Assembly (NCBI RefSeq): GCF_006517625.1
Contig: NZ_VHQI01000010.1
Coordinates: 92,762-156,761 of the forward strand
Reading direction: 5' to 3'
Length of the DNA: 64,000 nucleotides
From: Mixta tenebrionis
Lineage (GTDB): Bacteria; Pseudomonadota; Gammaproteobacteria; Enterobacterales; Enterobacteriaceae
Shown piece after piece: positions 9,004-18,838 of the stretch. Every line of letters begins with the position of its first letter. The first letter of the stretch is position 1. The notes below the pieces were generated by a model. It had not been told where the DNA came from. It did no database searches and worked only from the letters and a program-made list of their open reading frames with translations. The translations under genes and the position numbers were made by a program.

Positions 9004-10134
9004 ATGCGACTGTTTTCGGCTCTGATGGTATTACTCAGCGCGGCGCCGCTGGCGCAGGCGGCACCCTGGGCTTTTGTCGGCAGCTATCAGCCGCATGGCG
9101 AAGGCGTTTATCGCTTCAACGTTGCGCCGGACGGGGCGCTCAGCGGCAAAACGCTGGTCAGCCAGCTGCCCAATGCCGCGCAGCTGACGGCTAACGCGCG
9201 CGGCGACGTGCTCTACGTCGCCAGCGAAAGCAGTCCGGGCGCCGTTACGGCCTGGCGGCTGAATGCGGCAGGCGAGCTGACGATGATTAATCAGGTCAGC
9301 AGCATGGGCAGCGGGCCGGTTTATCTGACGCTGACCCCTGACGGCAGGTTTTTGCTGGTGGCTAACTACGTAAGCGGCAGCATTGCGGTGCTGCCGGTAC
9401 GTGAAGATGGCGGGCTGGATAACGCCAGCGACAGCAGGCAGCACCAGGGGCCGCCGGGCGCTGCACAGCCGCAGGCGGCAGTAGAAGGCAGCTTTGCCCG
9501 CAGCGATCATGACGGGCCGCATGCGCATATGATCGCCAGCGACGCCTCCGGGCGCTACGTCTTTAGTACCGATTTAGGTTTGGATCGCATTTATCAATAC
9601 CGACTCAGCGAGCAGGGCAGGCTGACGCCGAATACGCCGCCGTGGCTCGCCGCCTCTTCCGCCGGAGCGGGGCCGCGCCATTTCGTCTTTGCGCCGCAGG
9701 GCGAAACGCTCTACCTGATTAACGAAGAGGCTTCAACGCTGACGCGTTATCGTTTCAACCCGCAGACGGGCCTGCTGAGCGAGCAGCAAACGCTCTCCTC
9801 GCTGCCGTCGGGCTACAAAGGTACCAGCTTCGCCTCCGGGTTAGTTATCGATAAGGCTGGTAAGCATCTCTATGTGCTTAACCGTCTGCATAACAGCATC
9901 GCGCATTTCCGTATTGCCAACGGTGGCGAGCTACAGCTGGTGGATCACATCTGGACGCAGGGCGACTACCCGCGCACGCTGACGCTCTCGCCCGATGAAC
10001 GCTCGCTCTACGTGCTTAACCAGCGCAGCGATAATATCACCCGCTTCCAGCGGGATCCGGAGAGCGGCGGATTACGCTTCAGCGGCGATTTTACCGCGGT
10101 TGGCGCGCCGTCTCAGATGGTGATCGTACCATGA
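9004..10134 (+). CDS. Exported lactonase-family beta-propeller
   Basis: 376 residues of the 7-bladed lactonase family (6-phosphogluconolactonase YbhE fold). Unlike cytosolic Pgl, it has a clear Sec signal peptide (MRLFSALMVLLSAAPLAQAA, cleavage about residue 20), so it is likely periplasmic. Propeller blades show repeats such as VYLTLTPDGRFLLVANYVSGSIAV and RTLTLSPDERSLYVLNQRSDNI, and DHDGPHAHMIASDASGRYVF matches the family's central motif. It is 41 nt after the aldolase and 59 nt before the regulator, so probably in the same operon. Opening of an aldono-lactone before uptake would suit a sugar-acid pathway; this is inference. Confidence 0.8.
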   Translation: MRLFSALMVLLSAAPLAQAAPWAFVGSYQPHGEGVYRFNVAPDGALSGKTLVSQLPNAAQLTANARGDVLYVASESSPGAVTAWRLNAAGELTMINQVSSMGSGPVYLTLTPDGRFLLVANYVSGSIAVLPVREDGGLDNASDSRQHQGPPGAAQPQAAVEGSFARSDHDGPHAHMIASDASGRYVFSTDLGLDRIYQYRLSEQGRLTPNTPPWLAASSAGAGPRHFVFAPQGETLYLINEEASTLTRYRFNPQTGLLSEQQTLSSLPSGYKGTSFASGLVIDKAGKHLYVLNRLHNSIAHFRIANGGELQLVDHIWTQGDYPRTLTLSPDERSLYVLNQRSDNITRFQRDPESGGLRFSGDFTAVGAPSQMVIVP

Positions 10135-10193
10135 ACAGTGGTTAATAGTTTTAATTCGCAGCCTTCGTATGCTGCCAACAGGGGAGAGCCGCC

Positions 10194-12104
10194 GTGAGGT
10201 TTCCAAACCAGCGACTGGCGCAATTGTTTGATATATTGCAAAACGAAACGCTGCCGCAGGACGAGCTGGCGCGGCGTTTCGCCGTCTCCACGCGCACGGT
10301 GCGCACCGATATCAATATGCTGAATGAGATGCTGGCCGATCACGGCGCGCTGTTTGTTCTCAGCCGCGGCGAGGGTTACCAGCTGCGCATTGTTGATGCG
10401 GCGCGCTATCAGCGCCTGCGCCAGCAGACGCCGTCCCATCTGCGCGTGCCGCGCACTTCAACCGAACGCATCCACTATCTGCTGACGCGCTTTCTCACTT
10501 CGGCATGGGCCATCAAGCTGGAGGATCTGGCGGAAGAGTGGTTTGTCAGCCGCGCCACGCTGCAAAGCGATATGGCTGAAGTGCGCGAATGGCTCAGCCG
10601 CTATCAGCTCACCATTGAGGCGCGCCCGCGCTATGGTATGAAGCTGTTCGGCAGCGAAATGGCTATCCGCACCTGCCTTACCGATCTGCTCTGGCAGATC
10701 GCGCAGGAGAACAGCGAAAGCCCGCTGCTGCAGATGGAGGCGCTGAACAGCGGCATGCTGCTGACGCTGCAGCCGCTGCTGCAGCAGTGCTTTACGCGCT
10801 TTAACATCCGCATGACCGATGAAGGCGAGCTTTACCTGCGTATTTACTGCGCGGTGGCGGTACGCCGTATTAGCGAAGGCTATCCGCTGTGCGATTTTAG
10901 CGCCGAGGAGGTGGATGACGAGGTGCAGCAGGCGGCGCATCATATTATCAACCTGCTGCGCCCGATGGCCGGCAAGGCGATTGCGCCGGCGGAAGAGGCC
11001 TGGCTGCGTCTGAATATCGCCGCCCGGCGCGTGGAGGAGATCGCGCCCAGCGCCATCAGCGCCGACGATGGCGATTCGCTGGTGGACTATATCCTCAGCT
11101 ATATCAACACCCACTATAACTACAATCTGCAAAACGACCAGCAGCTGCGCGCCGATCTGCTCACGCATATTAAAACCATGATCACCCGCGTGCGCTACCA
11201 GATCACCATCCCTAATCCGCTGCTGACCAATATCAAGCAGCACTATCCAATGGCCTACGACGTTACGCTGGCGGCGGTCTCCAGCTGGAGCAAGTACACG
11301 CCTTACGAAATCAGCGAAAACGAGATCGGCTTTCTGGTGCTGCACATCGGCGTTGGGCTGGAGCGCCACTATAACGTCGGCTACCAGCGCCATCCGCAGG
11401 TGCTGCTGGTGTGCGATACCGGCAACTCTACCGTGCGCATGATTCAGGCGATGCTGCTGCGCCGCTATCCGCAAATCGTGGTAACCCGCATCATTTCGCT
11501 GCGGGAATATGAGGCGCAGGCGGCCATTGAAGAAGATTTTATTATCTCTACCGTGCGGCTTAGCGAGAAAGGCAAGCCGGTAGTCGTGATGTCGCCGTTT
11601 CCCACCGACTATCAGCTGGAGCAGCTGGGTAAACTGGTGCTGGTGGATCGCACTCGCCCTTATATGCTGGAGAAGTTTTTCGACGCTCGCCATTTCTGCA
11701 TTATCGATCGTCCTATCGATCAGGCGCAGCTGTTTGGTCAGCTCTGCCGGCAGCTGGAGCAGGAAGGCTTTGTCGATCAGGCTTTCTATCCTTCGGTTGA
11801 GGAGCGCGAGGCGATTCTCAGCACCATGCTGGGCGAAGGGATCGCGCTGCCGCACTCGCTGGGGCTGCTGGCGAAGAAAAGCGTGGTCTACACCGTGCTG
11901 GCGCCGCAGGGTATCGCCTGGGGCGAAGAGACCGCCTATGTCATTTTCCTGCTGGCGATCAGTAAAGATGATTATGAAGAGGCGATGGCGATTTACGATC
12001 TGTTCGTCACCTTTATGCGCGAGCGCGCCATGACGCGGCTGCGCGACAGCCACGACTTCGACAGCTTTAAGGCGGTGGCGCTGGATTGTCTGAGCCGGCT
12101 GTAG
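10194..12104 (+). CDS. PRD/EIIB/EIIA-containing transcriptional regulator (BglG/ManR type)
   Basis: 636-residue activator of the MtlR/ManR/LicR class. Domain order: an HTH at about 5-65 (ARRFAVSTRTVRTDINMLN), a second HTH at about 85-150 (LAEEWFVSRATLQSDMAEV), PRD1 about 170-275, PRD2 about 290-400 (LLTHIKTMITRVRY and IGFLVLHIGVGLER keep their His), an EIIB-like domain with Cys407 in VCDTGNSTV, and an EIIA-like domain with His554 in ALPHSLG. Such proteins are controlled by phosphorylation from HPr and an EII. In PRD1 the first His position appears to be Tyr (LRIYCAVAVRRI). Start GTG 10194 follows GGGAG. It is the last gene of the operon and probably regulates it. Confidence 0.9.
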   Translation: MRFPNQRLAQLFDILQNETLPQDELARRFAVSTRTVRTDINMLNEMLADHGALFVLSRGEGYQLRIVDAARYQRLRQQTPSHLRVPRTSTERIHYLLTRFLTSAWAIKLEDLAEEWFVSRATLQSDMAEVREWLSRYQLTIEARPRYGMKLFGSEMAIRTCLTDLLWQIAQENSESPLLQMEALNSGMLLTLQPLLQQCFTRFNIRMTDEGELYLRIYCAVAVRRISEGYPLCDFSAEEVDDEVQQAAHHIINLLRPMAGKAIAPAEEAWLRLNIAARRVEEIAPSAISADDGDSLVDYILSYINTHYNYNLQNDQQLRADLLTHIKTMITRVRYQITIPNPLLTNIKQHYPMAYDVTLAAVSSWSKYTPYEISENEIGFLVLHIGVGLERHYNVGYQRHPQVLLVCDTGNSTVRMIQAMLLRRYPQIVVTRIISLREYEAQAAIEEDFIISTVRLSEKGKPVVVMSPFPTDYQLEQLGKLVLVDRTRPYMLEKFFDARHFCIIDRPIDQAQLFGQLCRQLEQEGFVDQAFYPSVEEREAILSTMLGEGIALPHSLGLLAKKSVVYTVLAPQGIAWGEETAYVIFLLAISKDDYEEAMAIYDLFVTFMRERAMTRLRDSHDFDSFKAVALDCLSRL

Positions 12105-12422
12105 CCATATTTTAATAATTAAGCCGGAATGAATAATGAAATATAAAAATGATCTCGGTCCGGCTGTTTTATCGCTGGATTAATAAGTTATTTTTCTTTG
12201 CTTATTTTAATGTGATGTATTTGTTCTGTGTGTAAATTGTTTTCTGCTGGTTTGTCCGCGCTGATTAATTATAGCCGGCGCGATCTGCCGCGGTTTTTCA
12301 CGAAATATGTCTGGCGTCGCTTTTCCGTTGCAGTATGATCGAACCCTTGCCTTTAATTTTCATCTTTAAGGTTAAGTCCCGCTAAAGATGAGATTGTCAA
12401 AACTATATGCAAAGGGTGCGCT
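12105..12422. other. AT-rich intergenic region
   Basis: About 318 bp, clearly more AT-rich than its surroundings. AGCCGGA (12122-12128) and TCCGGCT (12159-12165) could pair around a long loop before GTTTT and end the regulator transcript. The rest probably holds the promoter of the gene at 12423. No other gene is seen. Confidence 0.4.
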
Positions 12423-12869
12423 GTGGGCAACTTAACTAAAGAAGGCTACTGCCAGGATGGTTTTATTGACCGCCATTATCAGAACGTAGAATTTATCGGG
12501 CGTAAATTAGCGTTACATGCCTGGGAAACCAGCCGGCCGCTGGATACGGCTGCTCTGGCAGCCTTCCCGGAATATACCGGCATGAGAGAGGCGGGGCGCT
12601 ATCATGTTCAGCAATTCCTCGTCCGTTCAAAACTGTTTAATATCGATACCAAAAAAAAGGAATTTGTCGCGCAGCTTATTGCGCTGGAACCGAACAGCGA
12701 TGCTTATACTCAGGCGCTGAAAAAGATCGATGCCTACCGCAAATATATTCACGAGCATCATTTTATTGAACAACAGTATGACGCCGCTCCTCGCGGCTAT
12801 CAGCCTGGAGAAGAGCGTCCGACCAATATTGAGCATCTGCGTGAAATGGTAGCAAAAGGCGATTTTTAA
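12423..12869 (+). CDS. Hypothetical protein, unrecognised
   Basis: 148 residues, soluble, no signal peptide or membrane segment. It has a high share of His, Tyr and Lys (DRHYQNVEFIGRKLALHAWET, YRKYIHEHHFIEQQYDAAPRGYQPGEERPT) and is mainly helical by eye. GTG 12423 follows AAAGGGTG. The frame is intact and has coding-like third-base GC, so I take it as real. I do not recognise the family. It lies alone between the PRD regulator and rnpB behind an AT-rich upstream region, which hints at acquisition by transfer. Confidence 0.6.
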   Translation: MGNLTKEGYCQDGFIDRHYQNVEFIGRKLALHAWETSRPLDTAALAAFPEYTGMREAGRYHVQQFLVRSKLFNIDTKKKEFVAQLIALEPNSDAYTQALKKIDAYRKYIHEHHFIEQQYDAAPRGYQPGEERPTNIEHLREMVAKGDF

Positions 12870-12966
12870 TCGCGGCGGCCAGGCGCATTGTTATAACTGG
12901 CTAATGTTTATTACTGGCTGGGGTTTATTAGCGGCCGCTGGCATTTGTTAACCGCTGCTAAAGTAA

Positions 12967-12990
12967 AAACCCCGCCGAAGCGGGGTTTTT
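12967..12990 (-). terminator. Terminator of rnpB
   Basis: Hairpin ACCCCGC CGAA GCGGGGT with T-runs on both sides, immediately downstream of the RNase P RNA 3' end on the minus strand. Because A/T runs flank both sides, it may also end transcripts from the + strand gene at 12423. Confidence 0.85.
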
Positions 12991-12993
12991 AAA

Positions 12994-13371
<378 letters not shown>

Positions 13372-13403
13372 GGCGCGGATGATAGGCGATTCCGGCCGCT
13401 TTG

Positions 13404-14267
13404 TCATCCTTCTTGCTGTTCGAGCGCGTATTTATACAGCGCGTTCTTCTTCACGCCGTGAATTTCCGCCGTCAGCGCGGCCGCTTTCTTCAGCGGCAGC
13501 TCTTTTTGCAGCAGCGCCAGAGTACGCAGCGCCTCGGCGGGCAGCGCCTCCTCATCAGCCTGATGCCCGGCGACAATCAGCACCATCTCGCCTTTCCGCC
13601 GGTTTTCATCCTCTTCAACCCAGGCGAGCAGTTCCGCCGCCGGCGCGCCGTGAATCGACTCCCAGGTTTTGGTCAGCTCGCGCGCCAGCACCACGTAACG
13701 GTCGCCGCCCAGCTCGCTTACCATATCGCGCAGGCTGTCGAGCAGACGATGCGTCGACTCATAGAAAATCAGCGTGCGCGGCTCCTGCAGCAGGGCGCGC
13801 AGCGTATCGCAACGCGCTTTACTTTTCGCCGGTAAAAAACCTTCGTAGCAGAAGCGATCGGAGGGCAGGCCGGCGGCGCTTAGCGCGGCGATGGCGGCGC
13901 AGGGGCCGGGCAGGGGCACCACGCGTATGCCCGCCTCGCGGCAGCGGCGCACCAGATGATAGCCGGGATCGTTAATCAGCGGCGTGCCGGCATCGGAAAC
14001 CAGCGCGACGCTTTGGCCTTCCTGCAGCCGGGTTAGCAAAAGCTCTGCTTTCTGTTGTTCATTGTGATCGTGTAATGCGAAGAGGCGCGCATTGATGGCG
14101 AAATGTTGTAGCAACAGTCCGGTATGACGTGTATCTTCCGCAGCCACCAGATCGACGCTCTGCAGCACCGTCAGCGCCCGCTGGGTTATATCGCCCAGAT
14201 TGCCGATCGGAGTGGGAACGATATAGAGCGTGCTGGCAGAGATCTCTGCCCGATCGTGTTGTATCAT
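13404..14267 (-). CDS. rsmI: RsmI 16S rRNA C1402 2'-O-methyltransferase
   Basis: 287-residue tetrapyrrole-methylase-fold enzyme that uses SAM to methylate the ribose of C1402 in 16S rRNA at the P site. Signatures include [51 protein letters not shown] and [18 protein letters not shown]. Length matches E. coli YraL (286). It is divergent from lpoA with about 60 bp between. Confidence 0.97.
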   Translation of the reverse strand: MIQHDRAEISASTLYIVPTPIGNLGDITQRALTVLQSVDLVAAEDTRHTGLLLQHFAINARLFALHDHNEQQKAELLLTRLQEGQSVALVSDAGTPLINDPGYHLVRRCREAGIRVVPLPGPCAAIAALSAAGLPSDRFCYEGFLPAKSKARCDTLRALLQEPRTLIFYESTHRLLDSLRDMVSELGGDRYVVLARELTKTWESIHGAPAAELLAWVEEDENRRKGEMVLIVAGHQADEEALPAEALRTLALLQKELPLKKAAALTAEIHGVKKNALYKYALEQQEG

Positions 14268-14328
14268 TGTTTCATCCGAATAGCCGATTTAATATTGAGC
14301 ATTCTGAAAAAAACTTACTGGATACAGT

Positions 14329-16422
14329 ATGCTTCCTTCAAAAGTCGTACGAAAAAAAGCAGGACGCTTCGTGCCCGTTCTGCTGGCGGGGCTGATTTTA
14401 GCAGCCTGTACCGGCCAGACGCCGCAAGCCCCTTCGGTAGATATCCAGGGGCCGGCCATGGGCACCTCCGACTATTATCTGCAACAGGTGCAGCAAAGCC
14501 CAAATGATAACAAGGCTGACTGGCAATTACTCGCTATACGTGCCTTGCTTAACGAAGGGAAGTATCCCCAGGCGGGCCAGCAGATTAACCAGCTTCCCCA
14601 GAGTTTGAGCGATACTCAGCGTCTGGAGCTGCAGCTGCTAACCGCGCAGCTGCGTCTTGGCGGTCAGGATGTCGCCAACGCGCAGGGTATACTGGCGAAA
14701 CTCGATCCCTCCGCCATGTCTAAAGATCAACAGCGGCGCTATTACGGCCTGAAGATCGCCGCCAGCCAGGGGCGCCCGTCGCTCGATCTGCTGCGCGCGC
14801 TGATCGCTCAGGAACCGCTGCTGGCGGATAAAGCGCATCAGGATAACATCGATGCCACCTGGCAGGCGCTGTTGCAGCTGCCGCCGGAGCAGATGAACAG
14901 CCTGGTGATCAACGCGGATGAGAATACGCTGCAGGGCTGGCTCGATCTGCTCAATATTTACAAAGCGAACCGTAGCGAACCCGATATGCTGAAAAACGGC
15001 ATTCGCGACTGGCAGGTGCGCTACCCGCAGAACCCGGCGGCGAAGAACCTGCCCGGCGCGCTGAGCCAGCTACAGAACTATCAGCCCGCCTCTGCCGGCA
15101 GGATTGCGCTGCTGCTGCCGTTAAATGGTCAGGCGCAGATATTTGCCGGCGCCATCCAGAAAGGCTTCTTTGATGCGAAAAACGGCGTGCTGAATGTTGT
15201 CTCTGCGCCCGGCAGCGCGCAGGATCCCATCGCGCTGAACGATGACGGCGACGATGCTGCGGAAAATCCGGATGCGCCGCAGGATGGCGGCGGCGATCGC
15301 CCGGCTGACGCGGTAGTAAGCCCTGCGGCCGCCCCGGTCGACGCAGCTGACGGCGATGCCTCCGAGCCGCAGGCCGCACAGGCCGCGCCTCAGGAAGCGG
15401 TTCCAGCGCCGGCCGCCGCCGCGCCCGCCGGCAGCGTTGAGGTGAAAGTTTACGATACCAGCTCGCAGCCGGTGCAGCAGGTTATCGCCCAGGCGCTGCA
15501 GGATGGCGCGACGCTGGTAGTCGGCCCGCTGCTGAAAAACAACGTGCAGCAGGTGGCGGATGGCTCGACGCCGTTGAACGTGCTGGCGCTTAACGAGCCG
15601 GAGAATATCCAGAACCATCCGAATCTTTGCTACTTTGCGCTTTCCCCTGAAGACGAAGCGCGCGATGCCGCGCATCATATCTGGCAGCAGGGCAAGCGTA
15701 TGCCGCTGCTGCTGGTGCCGCGCAGTTCACTGGGCAACCGCGTCAGCAAAGCTTTTGCTCAGCAGTGGCAGCAGCTGGGCGGCGACACGGTGCTGCAGCA
15801 GTCGTTTGGCTCCACCGCCGAACTGAAGCGGGGCATCAACAGCGGAGCCGGGATTAGCCTGAGCGGCACGCCGATTGCGCCAGCCGTCAGCGAGCCGCAG
15901 AGCGTCACTATCGCCGGGCTTACTATTCCAGCGCCGCAGCAGAGCGGAGCGGCGGAAAGCGCGGCGGCCACAGGCAGCGGCGGCAGCGTCGATGCGGTCT
16001 ATATCGTAGCGACGCAGAGCGAACTGCAGCTGATCAAGCCGATGATCGCCATGCGTATCAGCAGCCGCAGCAGCGTAGCGCTTTATGCCAGCTCCCGCAG
16101 CTTCCAGGCGGGAACCGGGACTGATTTCCGTCTGGAGATGGAAGGGCTGCAGTTTAGCGATATCCCGCTGCTGTCAGGCGCTAATCCGGCGCTGATGCAG
16201 CAGGCGGCGCGCAGCTTTAACAATGATTACTCGCTGGTTCGTCTCTATGCGATGGGGATTGACGCCTGGACGCTTGCTAACCACTTTAGCGAAATACGCC
16301 AGGTGCCCGGCTATCGTATTGAAGGCAACACCGGCCAGCTGAGCGCGACTGAGCAGTGCGTTATCAACAGGAAGCTGACATGGAGCCAGTATCGTCAGGG
16401 GCAGGTAGTCCCGGCCAGCTAA
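14329..16422 (+). CDS. lpoA: LpoA outer-membrane lipoprotein activator of PBP1a
   Basis: 697-residue lipoprotein that spans the periplasm and stimulates the transpeptidase activity of PBP1a. The lipobox is LILAAC (Cys near residue 26). The N-terminal TPR-like half is followed by a periplasmic-binding-protein-like C-terminal half ([23 protein letters not shown]). An acidic then Ala/Pro-rich low-complexity linker (about residues 300-365) is inserted in the C-terminal domain, as in other enterobacterial LpoA proteins but of variable length. Start ATG 14329. The 3' end overlaps yraN. Confidence 0.96.
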   Translation: MLPSKVVRKKAGRFVPVLLAGLILAACTGQTPQAPSVDIQGPAMGTSDYYLQQVQQSPNDNKADWQLLAIRALLNEGKYPQAGQQINQLPQSLSDTQRLELQLLTAQLRLGGQDVANAQGILAKLDPSAMSKDQQRRYYGLKIAASQGRPSLDLLRALIAQEPLLADKAHQDNIDATWQALLQLPPEQMNSLVINADENTLQGWLDLLNIYKANRSEPDMLKNGIRDWQVRYPQNPAAKNLPGALSQLQNYQPASAGRIALLLPLNGQAQIFAGAIQKGFFDAKNGVLNVVSAPGSAQDPIALNDDGDDAAENPDAPQDGGGDRPADAVVSPAAAPVDAADGDASEPQAAQAAPQEAVPAPAAAAPAGSVEVKVYDTSSQPVQQVIAQALQDGATLVVGPLLKNNVQQVADGSTPLNVLALNEPENIQNHPNLCYFALSPEDEARDAAHHIWQQGKRMPLLLVPRSSLGNRVSKAFAQQWQQLGGDTVLQQSFGSTAELKRGINSGAGISLSGTPIAPAVSEPQSVTIAGLTIPAPQQSGAAESAAATGSGGSVDAVYIVATQSELQLIKPMIAMRISSRSSVALYASSRSFQAGTGTDFRLEMEGLQFSDIPLLSGANPALMQQAARSFNNDYSLVRLYAMGIDAWTLANHFSEIRQVPGYRIEGNTGQLSATEQCVINRKLTWSQYRQGQVVPAS

Positions 16423-16775
16423 GCCGTCAGCAAAAAGGCGCGCGCTATGAATTAATGGCGCGGCGTCATCTGGAGCGGGCGGGGCTGGTTTTTATTGCCG
16501 CCAACGTGCGCTATCGCGTTGGCGAACTTGATTTAATTATGCGTGACGGGCGACAGTGGGTGTTTGTCGAGGTACGCTATCGCCGCGACGCGCGTTTTGG
16601 CGGCGCGGCAATGAGCGTGACCTGGCGCAAGCAGCAGAAGCTGTTGCGCAGCGCGGCCCTGTGGCTGACGGCGCGCAACGCCAGTTTCGATACGGCCGAC
16701 TGTCGCTTTGACGTGGTCGCCATCACCGGAGAGCAGCTCACGTGGCTGCCCGATGCGTTTCAAGCCCACATTTAG
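16380..16775 (+). CDS. yraN: YraN, UPF0102 nuclease-like protein
   Basis: 131 residues, restriction-endonuclease-like fold of UPF0102. Conserved core: [21 protein letters not shown] with the D-x(n)-E-x-R metal-site pattern, plus [16 protein letters not shown] 16380 gives the same N-terminus and length as E. coli YraN (131); it overlaps lpoA by 43 nt and has AGGA upstream. Its molecular function is not established. Confidence 0.93.
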   Translation: MEPVSSGAGSPGQLSRQQKGARYELMARRHLERAGLVFIAANVRYRVGELDLIMRDGRQWVFVEVRYRRDARFGGAAMSVTWRKQQKLLRSAALWLTARNASFDTADCRFDVVAITGEQLTWLPDAFQAHI

Positions 16776-16789
16776 AACCAGGTGGTAGC

Positions 16790-17377
16790 GTGCTGGAAAG
16801 AATTAAAGCCTGTTTTACCGAAAGTATACAAACACAAATAGCCGCGGCGGAGGCGCTGCCCGATGCCATTTCGCGTGCGGCGATGACGATGGTGCATTCG
16901 CTGCTGAACGGCAATAAGATTCTCTGCTGCGGCAACGGCACGTCGGCGGCGAACGCGCAGCATTTTGCCGCCAGCATGATCAACCGTTACGAAGCGGAGC
17001 GCCCCAGTCTGCCAGCGCTGGCGCTGAGCGCGGATAACATCCTGCTGACCGCTATCGGCGACGACCGGCTGCATGACGAAGTCTACGCCAAGCAGGTGCG
17101 GGCGCTGGGTCAGACGGGCGATGTGCTGCTGGCGATCTCTACCCGCGGCAACAGCCGGGATATTATTAAGGCGGTTGAGGCGGCGGTCACGCGTGATATG
17201 ACCATTATCGCCCTGACCGGCTATGACGGCGGCGAGCTGGCCGGCCTGCTGGGCCCGCAGGATGTGGAGATCCGCATTCCTTCGCACAGAAGCGCAAGGA
17301 TTCATGAGATGCATATGCTCACCGTGAACTGCCTGTGTGATTTGATTGATAACACGCTTTTTCCACACCAGGAATAA
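16790..17377 (+). CDS. diaA: DiaA, DnaA initiator-associating SIS-domain protein
   Basis: 195 residues. It forms tetramers that bind DnaA and promote its assembly at oriC, keeping replication initiation synchronous. SIS-domain signatures are [21 protein letters not shown] and [15 protein letters not shown]. The GTG start at 16790 ([20 protein letters not shown]) aligns with E. coli DiaA residue 1-2 and is preceded by AGGTGG; a longer frame upstream has no family similarity. Confidence 0.96.
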   Translation: MLERIKACFTESIQTQIAAAEALPDAISRAAMTMVHSLLNGNKILCCGNGTSAANAQHFAASMINRYEAERPSLPALALSADNILLTAIGDDRLHDEVYAKQVRALGQTGDVLLAISTRGNSRDIIKAVEAAVTRDMTIIALTGYDGGELAGLLGPQDVEIRIPSHRSARIHEMHMLTVNCLCDLIDNTLFPHQE

Positions 17378-17390
17378 ATAAGGAGATGCC

Positions 17391-17963
17391 ATGAAAGCAT
17401 TATCTGTGCTGGCCGTGATCTTTACCGCCTTGCTGTTACAGGGCTGCGCCGCCGTGGTTGTCGGCAGCGCGGCGGTGGCGACCAAGACCGCGACCGATCC
17501 ACGTACCGTAGGGACGCAGGTGGACGATGGAACGCTGGAGCTGCGCGTCAGCAACGCGCTGGCGAAAGATCAGCAGATCAAAAACGAGGCGCATATCGTC
17601 GCTACCGCCTACCAGGGCAAAGTGCTGCTGACCGGCCAGGCGCCGGGCAGCGACGTAGCCGATCGCGCGAAGCAGATAGCGATGGGCGTGGAGGGCGCGA
17701 CGGAGGTCTATAACGAAGTGCGCCAGGGGCCGAAGGTGACGCTCGGCACCGCCTCATCCGATACCTGGATCACCACCAAGGTGCGCTCTCAGCTGCTGGG
17801 CAGCGATCGGGTGAAGTCGTCTAATGTGAAGGTGACCACCGAAAACGGCGAGGTCTTTCTGTTAGGTCTGGTGACGCAGCAGGAGGCCAGCGCGGCGGCG
17901 GATATCGCCAGCCGGGTCAGCGGCGTGAAGCATGTCACTACCGCCTTTACTATCCTGAAATAG
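17391..17963 (+). CDS. dolP: DolP (YraP) dual-BON outer-membrane lipoprotein
   Basis: 190 residues, with signal peptide and lipobox LLLQGC (Cys about residue 19), then two BON domains (about 45-110 and 120-190). It binds anionic phospholipid and supports outer-membrane integrity, BAM and amidase activation at the division site. It lies 13 nt after diaA in the conserved block. Confidence 0.95.
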   Translation: MKALSVLAVIFTALLLQGCAAVVVGSAAVATKTATDPRTVGTQVDDGTLELRVSNALAKDQQIKNEAHIVATAYQGKVLLTGQAPGSDVADRAKQIAMGVEGATEVYNEVRQGPKVTLGTASSDTWITTKVRSQLLGSDRVKSSNVKVTTENGEVFLLGLVTQQEASAAADIASRVSGVKHVTTAFTILK

Positions 17964-17970
17964 TTCTCCA

Positions 17971-17992
17971 GGGGCGACGTTGATGTCGCCCC
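17971..17992. terminator. Hairpin between convergent dolP and yhaK
   Basis: A perfect 8-bp stem GGGGCGAC/GTCGCCCC with a 6-nt loop lies between the dolP stop and the end of yhaK. There is only a weak T-run (CTCTGTT) on the dolP side. Confidence 0.5.
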
Positions 17993-17998
17993 GCTCTG

Positions 17999-18703
17999 TT
18001 ACGCCATCAGATCGATGACCAGCGCGCGCAGCGAGGTTTGCGCCTCCAGGCAAAGGCGGGATTCGTCACGGATAAAGGCGCCGTCGCCGCAGGCCAGCCT
18101 CTCCCGCTCGCCGTTGGCCGTCAGCGCATGAAAGCTACCGTGGATCGACTGTAGCCAGGCGCGCGATCCCCGCAGCGGCTGCTGCCATTTTTCACCTGGC
18201 TCCAGCCGGATATGGTGGATCCAGACCTGCTGACGCACCAGCAGGCTGCCATCTTCTCCGTCAGGCGAGGCGACTAGCTGATGCGGCTGGCGCGTATTCA
18301 GCGCCAGCTGCTGCACCAGATTATTCTCGCGATCCGGGCAGGCGTCGAGCCAGAGCTGAAGACGCGTCAGCGCGCGCTCTTTACTGACGTTCAGTTCGCT
18401 CCAGGTCACTCCCGGCTGCGTTGACAGCAGCAGCGCTTCGCCGGCGGCGGCGCGAATGCAGTTGCCTTCGCTGTCGCGGTACTCCGCTTCGCCCTGCAAA
18501 ATCAGGTTAATAATATCCACCTGCGGATAGGTGCGCGGCTGAAAGGCGGCGCCGGGCGCCAGCACTTCCTGATTCAGCACGCGCAGCGAAGCGTAGCCCA
18601 GAAGTTTCGGATCGAAGTAGTGGCCAAAAGAAAAGGTATAGCGCGCCTGTAGCCAGCCGTAATCGGCCTGGCCGCACTGTTGCGCGGTGCGTGAAGTCAT
18701 CAT
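17999..18703 (-). CDS. yhaK: YhaK pirin-family protein
   Basis: 234-residue bicupin of the pirin family, nearly collinear with E. coli YhaK (TARQCGQADYGWLQARYTFSFGHYF, LRVLNQEVLAPGAAFQPRTYP). E. coli YhaK is suggested to sense oxidants including nitric oxide and, unlike typical pirins, does not bind metal in the usual way. It is divergent from the LysR regulator yhaJ, which may control it. Confidence 0.93.
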   Translation of the reverse strand: MMTSRTAQQCGQADYGWLQARYTFSFGHYFDPKLLGYASLRVLNQEVLAPGAAFQPRTYPQVDIINLILQGEAEYRDSEGNCIRAAAGEALLLSTQPGVTWSELNVSKERALTRLQLWLDACPDRENNLVQQLALNTRQPHQLVASPDGEDGSLLVRQQVWIHHIRLEPGEKWQQPLRGSRAWLQSIHGSFHALTANGERERLACGDGAFIRDESRLCLEAQTSLRALVIDLMA

Positions 18704-18838
18704 CGTTAGTTTGCCTCCCGGCAGCGTTTGCCTGTAGCGCAGAAACGCTGGTTAGGTTTCCATGGTAAATATCTGGACGCCGGATTGTTAGCCAGTTAAT
18801 CTGCCAGGCATATTCAAAATTACTGACAGAGATGCGCT

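Noticed and set aside
10458..12053. 531-codon minus-strand frame opposite the PRD regulator
   Set aside because: Antisense shadow of a well-defined multidomain gene.
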